DNA of 64,000 nucleotides, from contig JAFVQD010000006.1 of the NCBI GenBank assembly GCA_017504965.1, forward strand, positions 62,001-126,000, given 5' to 3'. Source of the DNA: Bacteroidales bacterium. GTDB lineage: Bacteria; Bacteroidota; Bacteroidia; Bacteroidales; UBA932. The position numbers and the translations under genes were made by a program. Shown piece after piece: positions 42,997 through 51,560 of the stretch (its first letter is position 1; every line of letters begins with the position of its first letter). The notes beneath the pieces are model-generated. The model searched no databases. It had not been told where the DNA came from and saw only the letters and a program-made list of their open reading frames with translations.

Positions 42997-43111
42997 CCTA
43001 CTAGGGAATGAAAGTCACACTTCCATTCCCTGCTATACCCGAAAATACCCCAAATCACCCCTAAAACCGACCTAGTAGGGAACGTACAATATGTTTTCAT
43101 TCCCTAGTAGG
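42997..43111. repeat. Perfect 17-bp inverted repeat
   Basis: CCTACTAGGGAATGAAA at 42997-43013 is mirrored by TTTCATTCCCTAGTAGG at 43095-43111. Partial copies (CCTAGTAGGGAA at 43071-43082 and CATTCCCTGCTA near 43024) lie between. The rest of the 42865-43314 gap has no gene that I can support. Confidence 0.75.
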
Positions 43112-43314
43112 TAAACATGAGGGCGGTGAGTACCCACTTATGTGCGACAATACCCTCATCAAAGCATCAGAAAAGAAGCCACACAGACATCTGTAGACCT
43201 CATACCCACGGTATTCCGGCTTATTGGTCAATTTTTCTCCAAGATTCTTCTGATTTTCCCACAAATCGCGATAGTATTTGTCCAATTCTTCTGATTTTGT
43301 AATTTTACAGAATT

Positions 43315-44130
43315 ATGTTGCAGGATATAGAACTATTGAAGAACGAGAGCATCCTGAATGGACTCCGCTTTCCACATAAAATACAGAAAGTGACCCAGAT
43401 CGTCATTACTGCCGGACGGTTTTCCTGTCTGGTGGATTTTCGTTTGTGGTCACTCAAGGCCCCAGCCGTAGCCTTGTTTCTTCCGGGACAGGTAGTGGAA
43501 TCTCTGGAAACAGATGAAGAATTTGTCGGATTCGGAATGGTTTTGAGTCAGGATTTTACGGATTCGCTCAATCTTCCGGTAAGCCTTAAGGAGAGGCTCT
43601 TTATTAAGAATACACAGTTCTATAGTGTTTCAGAAGAGGTTATCGATGTTCTTTCTTCTGTTCACAGACAAGTATCAAGTCTGATGAAACAACCTGACAA
43701 TCCATATAGGGAGGAAATAATCAGGCACCTGTTTTCCGCTCACTATTATGGTCTGGGATATTATATGCACGGTCTTCAGAGCCAGCCTTCAACATTGACC
43801 CTCCAGCAGGAAAAATGTGAGAGATTTATGTCACTGGTCGCAGAAAACTTCAAGACTCGACGGGATATAGGTTTCTACGCAGACAAACTTTGCGTGACCG
43901 GCAAATATCTTTCAACTATGCTCAAACAGGAGACAGGCATGACTGCGCTTGATTGGATTGAGAAGCATGTAGTCCTTTATGCCAAGAGCTGTCTTTCTTC
44001 TACATCAATGACGGTCCAGGAAATAAGTGATGACCTGGATTTCCCATCGCAGTCAGTCTTTGGAAAGTATTTCAAGAGAGTCGAAGGTATGTCGCCAAAA
44101 GCATACCGCCAGTCCTTATCTAAAGACTGA
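43315..44130 (+). CDS. AraC-family transcriptional regulator
   Basis: The 271-residue protein has an N-terminal cupin-like sensor part and a C-terminal AraC double helix-turn-helix from about residue 165: DIGFYADKLCVTGKYLSTML, MTALDWIEKHVVLYAKSCLS, then VQEISDDLDFPSQSVFGKYF and GMSPKAYRQ. It is convergent with, and adjacent to, a three-gene minus-strand operon encoding a small repeat protein and an outer-membrane protein, and may control it. A second AraC regulator with a similar C-terminus ends the surface region at 59.1 kb. The ligand is unknown. Confidence 0.9.
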   Translation: MLQDIELLKNESILNGLRFPHKIQKVTQIVITAGRFSCLVDFRLWSLKAPAVALFLPGQVVESLETDEEFVGFGMVLSQDFTDSLNLPVSLKERLFIKNTQFYSVSEEVIDVLSSVHRQVSSLMKQPDNPYREEIIRHLFSAHYYGLGYYMHGLQSQPSTLTLQQEKCERFMSLVAENFKTRRDIGFYADKLCVTGKYLSTMLKQETGMTALDWIEKHVVLYAKSCLSSTSMTVQEISDDLDFPSQSVFGKYFKRVEGMSPKAYRQSLSKD

Positions 44131-44138
44131 CGGTAATG

Positions 44139-44537
44139 TCACAAGATCTTTGCGAGGAGATGACCTGATATCTGTTCATGACATTTGTCATCTTTGATTG
44201 TTATCTTCATGAAAGGATGTCTGAAATGCAGATAATCCTCTATCAGATATTGAACAAACGTAGTGATATCCTCCGAACTGCACATATCCTCCCTATACTC
44301 AATTGAAAGTTTGTCCTTCCAATATGAGACTCGTATCATATCCTTCATTCTTCTCTTGCTCGTTCTTCTGTCAGGATCTTTCATCGTCGGCGGAGGCGCA
44401 ACGACATTATCAATCGTCACTGTCTTTCCTCCCACCTCAAGCACCTTTTTATTGAGGAACGGCATTCTTCCATATGTCTGCTTCAGTCCACACATCAGGC
44501 ATATATGGTGAAGAGGTTCGTCAAATAGCACTATCAT
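44139..44537 (-). CDS. Hypothetical protein
   Basis: I recognise no family. The 132-residue soluble protein has a CLMCGLKQTYGRMPFLNKKV segment at the N-terminus and a KDPDRRTSKRRMKD basic stretch in the middle; no signal peptide or membrane helix. I chose the ATG at 44537 because a good Shine-Dalgarno (AAGGAG, 5 nt upstream) precedes it; the in-frame TTG at 44549 has none. It overlaps the small repeat protein gene by 17 bp and is the last gene of the operon that starts at 45362. Confidence 0.55.
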   Translation of the reverse strand: MIVLFDEPLHHICLMCGLKQTYGRMPFLNKKVLEVGGKTVTIDNVVAPPPTMKDPDRRTSKRRMKDMIRVSYWKDKLSIEYREDMCSSEDITTFVQYLIEDYLHFRHPFMKITIKDDKCHEQISGHLLAKIL

Positions 44538-44706
44538 CGTCTCCTTCAAGGAATTTGTCTACGAATTTGTCCTCGATTTTCTGGTAGGTATCCACGACAG
44601 TATCCTCTATCTTCTGATATGTTCCTACTACTGTGTCTTCGATTTTCTGATACGCGCCTACTACCGCATTCTCGATCTTTGTCTTCTTTGGTTTAAGTGT
44701 TGTCAT
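44521..44706 (-). CDS. Small YQKIED-repeat protein
   Basis: The 61-residue product consists mostly of near-repeats of 11-12 residues: IENAVVGAYQK, IEDTVVGTYQK, IEDTVVDTYQK, IEDKFVDKFLEG. The last unit resembles short proteins of gut anaerobes with a KIEDKFVDTF motif. It is amphipathic and probably helical. It lies 11 bp after the outer-membrane protein gene and overlaps the next gene. Function unknown; a membrane-surface or regulatory peptide is conceivable. Confidence 0.65.
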   Translation of the reverse strand: MTTLKPKKTKIENAVVGAYQKIEDTVVGTYQKIEDTVVDTYQKIEDKFVDKFLEGDDDSAI

Positions 44707-44717
44707 TATTATTTGTA

Positions 44718-45362
44718 TTAGAATGTATATACCAGTCCAAGTTTCACATTATGCAAGTGCTTTCCGTCAAGATGTCCCCAGAATCCAAACTGGTACTCAT
44801 ATCCTACCTTCAATGAAAATCGTGCGATATCAAGACCTACAGCTGGATTGGCAAATGTTCTGATGCCCTTGTTGGTGATATCAGCAACTGCACCTCCTTT
44901 GAGACTTACGAATGGAGAAGCAAGTGTCTTTGTAAACGAATACTTTATATCTGCAAATACCGGAACGAAGTAAGAAGCATTCCAGTCTGACTCAGGAGTG
45001 ACTGCATTCTTTGTCAGTTCCGCTCCAAACCCGGCACCACCGCCGACATAGAGACCGTTACCGAAGCTGAATCCGTGTGATGAAGCGATGCCCCATACCG
45101 ACTTATTTGCCCAAGAGAGTTCTATGTCCGCACGATAGCCTCTGTCATAGCCGACGTTTACCATATAAGCCGGCTTCTGAGCCTTTTCTGCGAGTCTCTG
45201 CTCCTTCTTAGCCTGACGGTCAATCGACTGTTTCTCCTTTACAATGATTACGAGTGTGTCTGAATTGTTTCTGTTTACTCTGATGGTGTCCGCATTGTTC
45301 TGCGCTGAAAGCGCTGCGCCTGAAAATGCGATGGCGCAAATGATTGTCAAAATTCTTTTCAT
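44718..45362 (-). CDS. Small outer-membrane beta-barrel protein
   Basis: The 214-residue protein has a signal peptide (ILTIICAIAFSGAALSAQ), a charged helical linker (QSIDRQAKKEQRLAEKAQK) and then alternating strands typical of an eight-stranded barrel, with AYMVNVGYDRGYRADIELSW and a final KLGLVYTF. It likely sits in the outer membrane. It is the first gene of a three-gene operon under a TACCTTTG promoter flanked by an inverted repeat, next to an AraC regulator. No specific ligand or enzyme motif is seen. Confidence 0.75.
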   Translation of the reverse strand: MKRILTIICAIAFSGAALSAQNNADTIRVNRNNSDTLVIIVKEKQSIDRQAKKEQRLAEKAQKPAYMVNVGYDRGYRADIELSWANKSVWGIASSHGFSFGNGLYVGGGAGFGAELTKNAVTPESDWNASYFVPVFADIKYSFTKTLASPFVSLKGGAVADITNKGIRTFANPAVGLDIARFSLKVGYEYQFGFWGHLDGKHLHNVKLGLVYTF

Positions 45363-45406
45363 CTCTTTCCTATACCAATTTTACGGCCGCAAAGGTATGG
45401 AAAGAG
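45363..45406 (-). promoter_or_regulatory. Promoter with flanking inverted repeat for the small barrel operon
   Basis: Minus-strand -7 box TACCTTTG at 45390-45397. The words CTCTTTCCTATACC (45364-45377) and GGTATGGAAAGAG (45394-45406) form an imperfect inverted repeat that encloses the leader and box: a possible operator or 5' hairpin. Confidence 0.55.
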
Positions 45407-45476
45407 ATTTAAGAAAATTTTTCAGAAAAACCGACAAATTGGTCAGTTTTGCCAAAATTTGATTTCAGGCCAATAT

Positions 45477-47090
45477 CTATTTGTAGACAAACTCAAAGTC
45501 ATCCACATACATCACTGATCCGAGACCGCCAGTGAAGTAGTCGCCATAGAGACTTGAGCAGGCAGATACCACTATGTACTTGGGTGTTCTGAGGACATCT
45601 CTATACTCAAGCACACATTCGAACTCCTGATATTTGCCCTGTGTATCCACATCTGTCTCGATCACTCCGTGGGCGATGATATGGGGATCCTTCTCTATAT
45701 CCACAAAGGTACCAGACGCAGTAGCCACTCTGAAAGGCTCATCCCAGTCTGTAAGGATAACCTGAATCTGAGCTTTATCCATAGTACCCATCTTGTCTGC
45801 GTGAATACCCGACGCATTGTCTATCACTTTAGGTGCGTAAGAGTAGTAGCCTTTGAGAGAATATGGTCTCGATGCAAATGGAATACCCCAGTCAAGTTCC
45901 GCTCCGACACCACCTGATATGGTAGCTTTTACAAAACTTCCGGTAAACACATTACCTGCACCGAACATACCGAACACTTTAACACTTTCAAGACGTGCCG
46001 CAGCACCACCCTTCGATGCCATAAACACATACTCCGGTCTGGTAGAGTTCACTGCTGACATCATATTTACACCAGGGTTGGCACTATCCCATACCTTCTC
46101 CCCATCTTCAGCACGGGGATACCAGGTATATCCACCCGGATTCGACTGCGACCACTCATCAAACGACATATTGTAAAGCTGCGTTGGTTCATCTGTGGTA
46201 AATGTAAACTCTTCACTTATCTCTGTACCATTCACCACTCTGGCCAAATATGATGTACCTTCGGTCAATTGGTCTACAGATGCAGTCACGTTTGTCCCGT
46301 CGATGACAGATTTAAGCTGTGTCCACTCACTGTCAGACGGCTCCTTGAACTCTATATACGGAGAACCTGACCCCTTGAATGCGGCAAAAATATCGGCACT
46401 GTAACACCAGGCACTCACCCCAGTAATCTCAAGATTCACCACCTTATGAACAGCGGTAAATGTCCACTCTGTCACTTCGTGACGATACCTGACTTTAAAT
46501 TTCCTGGTAAGGATGCAGTCCAGATTTATAGGGAAACTCATCTCCTGGTCAGTAGCAACAGACTCCCCATTTACATTTGTATGGCCATAGGTCCACTCCA
46601 CTTTCGAGCCCTTTGCCTCCAGCTTCATCTTCGTAAACCTTATATCAGAGAGAAGCTGATCCTCGGGGAAGTAAGCAATAATACTCTTTTTATCCAGGTC
46701 AAATACGGCATCTCCTATCATATTATCGCATTGCACATACCTCTCTATGGGCTGTGTAGCCACAATTTTCCACTCATATGTCTGATCAGGATAGGTGGTA
46801 TACGATATTCTTATAGTATCCCTCATATCTATCAACTGCGGCAGTTCTATAGATGGTGTGGCTGACTCTGTAAACTCATATCTGCTCACCACTACACTAT
46901 CAATATCTGCTGTCTCTTTCAAAACCACATTAACGATAAAGTTCTCCGGATCGATCGACACAGACTTCTGCCCCTCCACCTCAAAGGCGGTAATTTGTGC
47001 CACATCCCTGGGATAAGAGAGTGGATTATCTATGCAGGATGATATTGCCCAAAGGGCAATGAGCCATAGTGCTATTCCTATCTTTTTCAT
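45477..47090 (-). CDS. PCMD-domain lipoprotein
   Basis: The 537-residue lipoprotein (signal IALWLIALWAISSC) has beta-sandwich segments in the N-terminal half and a C-terminal PCMD (putative carbohydrate metabolism) domain from about residue 305: YNMSFDEWSQ, GAAARLESVKVFGMFGAGNV, ELDWGIPFASRPYSLKGYYS, then VVSACSSLYGDYFTGGLGSV and a final DDFEFVYK. A near-identical ending occurs in the 48012-50291 gene. It is the last gene of the surface operon and overlaps the barrel gene by 4 bp. Probable role: surface glycan or matrix binding; no catalysis is shown. Confidence 0.8.
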   Translation of the reverse strand: MKKIGIALWLIALWAISSCIDNPLSYPRDVAQITAFEVEGQKSVSIDPENFIVNVVLKETADIDSVVVSRYEFTESATPSIELPQLIDMRDTIRISYTTYPDQTYEWKIVATQPIERYVQCDNMIGDAVFDLDKKSIIAYFPEDQLLSDIRFTKMKLEAKGSKVEWTYGHTNVNGESVATDQEMSFPINLDCILTRKFKVRYRHEVTEWTFTAVHKVVNLEITGVSAWCYSADIFAAFKGSGSPYIEFKEPSDSEWTQLKSVIDGTNVTASVDQLTEGTSYLARVVNGTEISEEFTFTTDEPTQLYNMSFDEWSQSNPGGYTWYPRAEDGEKVWDSANPGVNMMSAVNSTRPEYVFMASKGGAAARLESVKVFGMFGAGNVFTGSFVKATISGGVGAELDWGIPFASRPYSLKGYYSYAPKVIDNASGIHADKMGTMDKAQIQVILTDWDEPFRVATASGTFVDIEKDPHIIAHGVIETDVDTQGKYQEFECVLEYRDVLRTPKYIVVSACSSLYGDYFTGGLGSVMYVDDFEFVYK

Positions 47091-48007
47091 TTCCCCCCCT
47101 TCTTATTTGATTTTTTACTTTTAGCTGCCGGCTGCTTCTTTGATACCGGCTGCTTCTTGGTCACCGCCTTCTTTGGTGCAGCAGATGGTTTCGGCTGCAC
47201 TTTGGCCACAGATTTCTCCTTTACTACCGGAAGATAGAATGAGAGGCCAAGGCTTATTGACAGCGGGTTAATCTTAAAGTTTGCACCACTCTGCTGCCTC
47301 ACACTCTCCTCGACCAGATTTGTCTGCTGCTTCACATATTGGTAATCGAGTCCCAAAATACCCACAGCTACCTCTACCGCCACCTCATCGGTCGCAAAGA
47401 TGCACAATCCCGGCACAATGGTCAGATCCCCACCATATATGGTCTGGAATGTTCCGGAATTTACCCCATTATTGGAGGTATAGGCCACCGACTCCCCAAG
47501 CTCGAACCCGAGACGAAGCTCACCGAACATAGCGATACGCTTGCTGTTGGCAATAGGCATATAGTACCTGCCGGTCAATGCCCCTGAATAGCCATTTTTC
47601 AGAAAATGGTAATCCTGAATCTGGAAAGAGGCAAGATCCCCTACAGTTAGTCCGAGATTACCCAGATCCAGCTGCGTTCTGCTATAGTCAAAACGTCCAC
47701 CCACAGAGAAGTTGTCTGCTATAAAATAGGAGATGGTAGGGGCTACGCCCAATGTATAAGCCTCTGCCCTGATCCCGGAGAGGAGGGAGAAGAGCATTGA
47801 GTACCCTACATCATTCTGTCCCTGCCCAAATTCATAAGTCTTATACGAGAACGAAACTCCTGCCCCTATATACCCTTTCGGGATAAAAACAGAGTTCATC
47901 TTCCCCACCCCTCTGTCAAATGGGGCATCTGCCTCACCGCTTTCAGCAAATGAGGCTAAAGTTGCCATTCCAAATACAGCTAAAACAGCCAATATTTTTT
48001 TCATCAT
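47087..48007 (-). CDS. Outer-membrane barrel with lysine-rich tail
   Basis: The 306-residue protein has a signal peptide (ILAVLAVFGMATLASFA), then a barrel-like body (RGVGKMNSVFIPKGYIGAGV, YFIADNFSVGGRFDYSR, FGELRLGFELGESVAY and INPLSISLGLSFYLP) followed by an unusual C-terminal tail of about 45 residues rich in KK, KQP and AK repeats. The tail would lie on the periplasmic side or bind anionic polymer. It overlaps the PCMD gene downstream by 4 bp and begins 4 bp after the stop of the DUF4493 gene. It could anchor or export the lipoproteins of this operon; that is inference. Confidence 0.7.
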   Translation of the reverse strand: MMKKILAVLAVFGMATLASFAESGEADAPFDRGVGKMNSVFIPKGYIGAGVSFSYKTYEFGQGQNDVGYSMLFSLLSGIRAEAYTLGVAPTISYFIADNFSVGGRFDYSRTQLDLGNLGLTVGDLASFQIQDYHFLKNGYSGALTGRYYMPIANSKRIAMFGELRLGFELGESVAYTSNNGVNSGTFQTIYGGDLTIVPGLCIFATDEVAVEVAVGILGLDYQYVKQQTNLVEESVRQQSGANFKINPLSISLGLSFYLPVVKEKSVAKVQPKPSAAPKKAVTKKQPVSKKQPAAKSKKSNKKGGK

Positions 48008-48011
48008 TTAT

Positions 48012-50291
48012 CTATCTAATTCTTCCAAACACCTGTTCAAACTCCTCATCTGTAAGCTCTTCAGGGTCGTATATCAATTCAAATTCATCAAGATACAGCG
48101 TACTGCCCTCACCTCCGGTAAAGTAGTCACCGTATCGGCTTGCTGCACCGGAAACTACCACATATGTTGGCTGCTCCAGGCTACGATACTCGAGAGGAAT
48201 AGTAAACTGTACATATCCGTTCCTGTTTCCGGCATTGTCAGTAGTATTGTCCTGTGTCACAATCTGACCGTGGGCAATAATCGTAGTATTATTATTTGAC
48301 AAGTCGACAAACTGCCCTTTCTTGGTATTGATTTCGAACTGATTGGTCCATTTGGCCAAGAAAATCTGTATCTGACAGAAGTCGGGCTGACCTTTCAAAT
48401 GCGAGTAGTTGTCCGATACGATATCAATATTTACCGGCTCATATCTGTACCACCCTCTCATAGCCAAAGGTTTGGAATCAAACTTATGTCCCCAGTACAA
48501 CACAGCTCCCACACCATCGATATTGCCGAACTTTCCTGTATAGATATTACCTGCAGCCAATACGCCAAAAGCTGTCACACTCGTCAGTTTGGCAGCATTT
48601 CCACTGATTACGATTCCACTCTCCTTATTAGTCGGAGTCTTGGAAACCACTTTTGCCGCCTTATTTGCAGTATCCCACACATAGTGTGCTTCATCAAGAG
48701 ATGATGCCGGATACATAACTCCGTCAACTGAAGTCCAGTCATCAAATGACATATTGTAAATGGCATTCTGAGAACCTATTGTACTGAATGGCACCTCTGC
48801 GGCTACCTTTTGATCTACTTTATCCTTGTCCGATGTACTTCTGAACAGATAATTTGTATTCAGATCCAGATGGTTCAACAGATATGAATATGTCATAGTC
48901 TGCTCATCAATCACTACCAGAGACGGATCGATCTCAGTCCAGTCTGCATCATCCACTTTTTTGTACTGGAAAGTCATACCGGCAGGTGGAGTCTTCGAGA
49001 AATAACGTCCCTTAAGTGTAGCCCAGCTTGACCAAGAGAAGACGCTACCTGTTTCGGCCTGGATATCAGATACAATAGCAAATCTGAAATCACATCTTGC
49101 ATATCTGTCGTATTTGTCAATAACAGTCACTGACATCACATAAGGTTCATTATCTGGCGAGATGTGAAGATTCTTCACAAAATCTGTAATATCTATTTCA
49201 GCAGACAGATTATCTTCTGATATAGATGCCACGACACCCATATTTACCATTCTTTGATTATCCTCATCGGAGATCCCTACAAAATCAATTACCTGAGGGA
49301 GTCCCTCCTGTAGAAGGTTATAATCAAGGTGTGATATAATCAAAGATTTAATACCACGAGGAGCTGAGAATGTAAATCTCTTAGTGATATCATTTCCAAG
49401 TGGATATACGATACCTTCTGCATCAGGGTCAAATTCATCATTATGGCCATAGGAAGGCATATATGTCTTGTCGAAGTTAAGATTCATCTGATGAACCACT
49501 GTCTCCTTAAACTCACCGTCCACTGTAATGTTCATCACCAAAGCTCCATTGATCTCCTCCTTCTCGCCGAGGGAAAATTCAAAATGGTAATGCTCAGCTG
49601 CCGATACCTGCTCCACCTGACCGGCTGACGAATACTGCACACCATCAGCATTGGTCACATATAATGTGTAGATGATTTTCCTGTCTGATGGAACTTCAAA
49701 ATATGCGACATCAGAAAATGATCCTTCTCCCTCCTTAGGGCTATTCGAAAATACTAAGACATCGGCATTTTCGCTTTCGCCTGCCCTGACCGAGAGTGAA
49801 TAACTTGGGAACTTACTCTTGAATTCATCATCCTCAGGAAAACTCACAGAGAACATAACTTTCTTCATAGTACAGGTGATATCCACAGAGGCTTGCTGTT
49901 CTGCCCATATGCGTACACTGTTTTCACCACCCCATCGGGGAGAGTTAAACCCACTCCCCTCTTCTCCATTTGATGCTATGACATCGTATCTGCCCATAAG
50001 TAGTGACACCGGAGTAGTCTCTGTAATAGTTCTGTGATCAGCCACTTCTGCATCGACATTTCCCTCACTATCTACCACTTTGACACTATAGATCACCTCC
50101 GGATCAGCATCCTCTCCTCCATCAGGCTCTGCACCTTCCCCCTCTGCCGCTGATTTAACTACGATATCAGCATCTATCTCTTCTGATACAGAAACAGAGA
50201 GATAACCATACTCATCCACCTCTTTCTGAGTACAAGAGAAAGCAGCTATACTTAACAAGATTAATACTATTCTATATAAAATATTTCTCAT
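48012..50291 (-). CDS. DUF4493 + PCMD lipoprotein
   Basis: The 759-residue lipoprotein (signal LYRIVLILLSIAAFSC) has an N-terminal DUF4493-like domain (DEYGYLSVSVSEEIDADIVV, SVKVVDSEGNVDAE, PVSLLMGRYDVIASNG, ASVDITCTMKKVMFSVSF), central Ig-like regions and a C-terminal PCMD domain (YNMSFDDWTS, NAAKLTSVTAFGVLAAGNIY, GAASRYGDYFTGGEGSTLYL). It shares the GDYFTGG block with the 45477 gene. Start at ATG 50291; the TTG at 50300 adds three residues. It is central to the surface operon and probably exposed on the cell surface. Confidence 0.78.
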   Translation of the reverse strand: MRNILYRIVLILLSIAAFSCTQKEVDEYGYLSVSVSEEIDADIVVKSAAEGEGAEPDGGEDADPEVIYSVKVVDSEGNVDAEVADHRTITETTPVSLLMGRYDVIASNGEEGSGFNSPRWGGENSVRIWAEQQASVDITCTMKKVMFSVSFPEDDEFKSKFPSYSLSVRAGESENADVLVFSNSPKEGEGSFSDVAYFEVPSDRKIIYTLYVTNADGVQYSSAGQVEQVSAAEHYHFEFSLGEKEEINGALVMNITVDGEFKETVVHQMNLNFDKTYMPSYGHNDEFDPDAEGIVYPLGNDITKRFTFSAPRGIKSLIISHLDYNLLQEGLPQVIDFVGISDEDNQRMVNMGVVASISEDNLSAEIDITDFVKNLHISPDNEPYVMSVTVIDKYDRYARCDFRFAIVSDIQAETGSVFSWSSWATLKGRYFSKTPPAGMTFQYKKVDDADWTEIDPSLVVIDEQTMTYSYLLNHLDLNTNYLFRSTSDKDKVDQKVAAEVPFSTIGSQNAIYNMSFDDWTSVDGVMYPASSLDEAHYVWDTANKAAKVVSKTPTNKESGIVISGNAAKLTSVTAFGVLAAGNIYTGKFGNIDGVGAVLYWGHKFDSKPLAMRGWYRYEPVNIDIVSDNYSHLKGQPDFCQIQIFLAKWTNQFEINTKKGQFVDLSNNNTTIIAHGQIVTQDNTTDNAGNRNGYVQFTIPLEYRSLEQPTYVVVSGAASRYGDYFTGGEGSTLYLDEFELIYDPEELTDEEFEQVFGRIR

Positions 50292-50303
50292 CTTGACCAA
50301 TTA

Positions 50304-51560
50304 CTAATTAGATGCAGGTATCTCCATTATTACAGTAGGATATTCCTCCATAAACAGAAGAGGATCTCCATTATTGTCAGTAGCTTTCAAAACAAAAGTA
50401 ACGATTCCACCATCCGACATAGCCCCCATAAGCATAGAGACAAAACTTGTGAGGTCAAAAGCCACCTCAGTCTGATTCAAAAGCTCATCACCTGTAGGAA
50501 GTGGTGAGTCTGCAAAGCTTGCTTTAATCTTTTCGTCATAGATCAAATCAAGGTGACTCACTCCATTTGTAGTGATAACAGAAACCAATTCCTTGAAATT
50601 ATCACTTACTTCTACAATAAACGTAGCGATACCTGCCGGCATCTTAATATTCATCTTGATCTCTGTATCAGCATTAAGTACTATTTTGCCAAAAGTAGGA
50701 TTGGCCGGCCATTCGATAGTATTCTGTGGTTTTTCATCCTCACCATCTTCGCCCTCATCGCCGTCTCCGAAGTCAGGACGGTCCACATACTCCTCATCCA
50801 TACCGGGGACATCCACATTCTGCTCTCTGTCATTGAAATCTGTATTCACATCGATGGTAATACCTCCGATCTGACCTGTAACTTTGGCATCAAGTTTTAT
50901 GATATGGTGTTCAGCAGGCTGAGGGTCAGCCACAAAATGGACAGCAGTGGCTTCAGTATTGTCAATGCTACGGTAACCTTTAACTTTGATTTCCAATCCT
51001 CTTGGGAGAAAATATCCGGCCTTTCCATCACCGAAATCATCTTTTTCCGAATTTTTGGTCCAAGTCAATTCTCCGAGACCATTGCTCACCACCACTTCAT
51101 AAGAAGCAAGTTCCTTTTTGAAACTCTCAGATAACTCTATTGTCACTTTGCAGTTTAGAGGAGTACATACCAGATCAAGTGGTGTCACCTCACCAGCTTT
51201 GATTACAAATTCTTCATAAGCCTGATATATAGGCTGCTCAAAAGCTACAGGCTCTGTACTGGGAGATGTGACAGTAATAGTATAGCTTCCTGAGCCCAAC
51301 TCTACCACTTCTCCTGTCATCTTGCTGAATTTTGCCTCATATTTAGTGGGACCATCTATGACTACATCATAGTTATTTACATCTGTATAGTCTACAGCAG
51401 ATTTTGTCTCTACTACCATATACTCATCCAGTCCGGAAATCCGAAGATCAAGAGTACCGACATTTGGCACTACCCTGTTTCTGCAAGAGGTAAATACCGA
51501 CAGAGACATCACAATCAGTAAAAATACTTTTTTCATATTTATATATATTATTTTTTTCAT
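50304..51560 (-). CDS. DUF4493-like lipoprotein
   Basis: The 418-residue protein has a lipoprotein signal (VFLLIVMSLSVFTSC) and a DUF4493-type body: GTLDLRISGLDEYMVVETKS, YDVVIDGPTKYEAKF, VELGSGSYTITVTSPSTEPV, LVCTPLNCKVTIELSESF. A short acidic run (GDGDEGEDGEDE) lies in the middle. No PCMD end. Its ATG at 51560 overlaps the stop of the upstream gene (TAATG), which favours coupled translation; an internal ATG at 51536 would give a cleaner signal peptide. Likely a structural or binding subunit of a surface assembly. Confidence 0.72.
   Translation of the reverse strand: MKKIIYINMKKVFLLIVMSLSVFTSCRNRVVPNVGTLDLRISGLDEYMVVETKSAVDYTDVNNYDVVIDGPTKYEAKFSKMTGEVVELGSGSYTITVTSPSTEPVAFEQPIYQAYEEFVIKAGEVTPLDLVCTPLNCKVTIELSESFKKELASYEVVVSNGLGELTWTKNSEKDDFGDGKAGYFLPRGLEIKVKGYRSIDNTEATAVHFVADPQPAEHHIIKLDAKVTGQIGGITIDVNTDFNDREQNVDVPGMDEEYVDRPDFGDGDEGEDGEDEKPQNTIEWPANPTFGKIVLNADTEIKMNIKMPAGIATFIVEVSDNFKELVSVITTNGVSHLDLIYDEKIKASFADSPLPTGDELLNQTEVAFDLTSFVSMLMGAMSDGGIVTFVLKATDNNGDPLLFMEEYPTVIMEIPASN

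Noticed and set aside
43097..43285. 62-codon minus-strand frame upstream of the AraC gene
   Set aside because: No family, no promoter, overlaps the inverted repeat.
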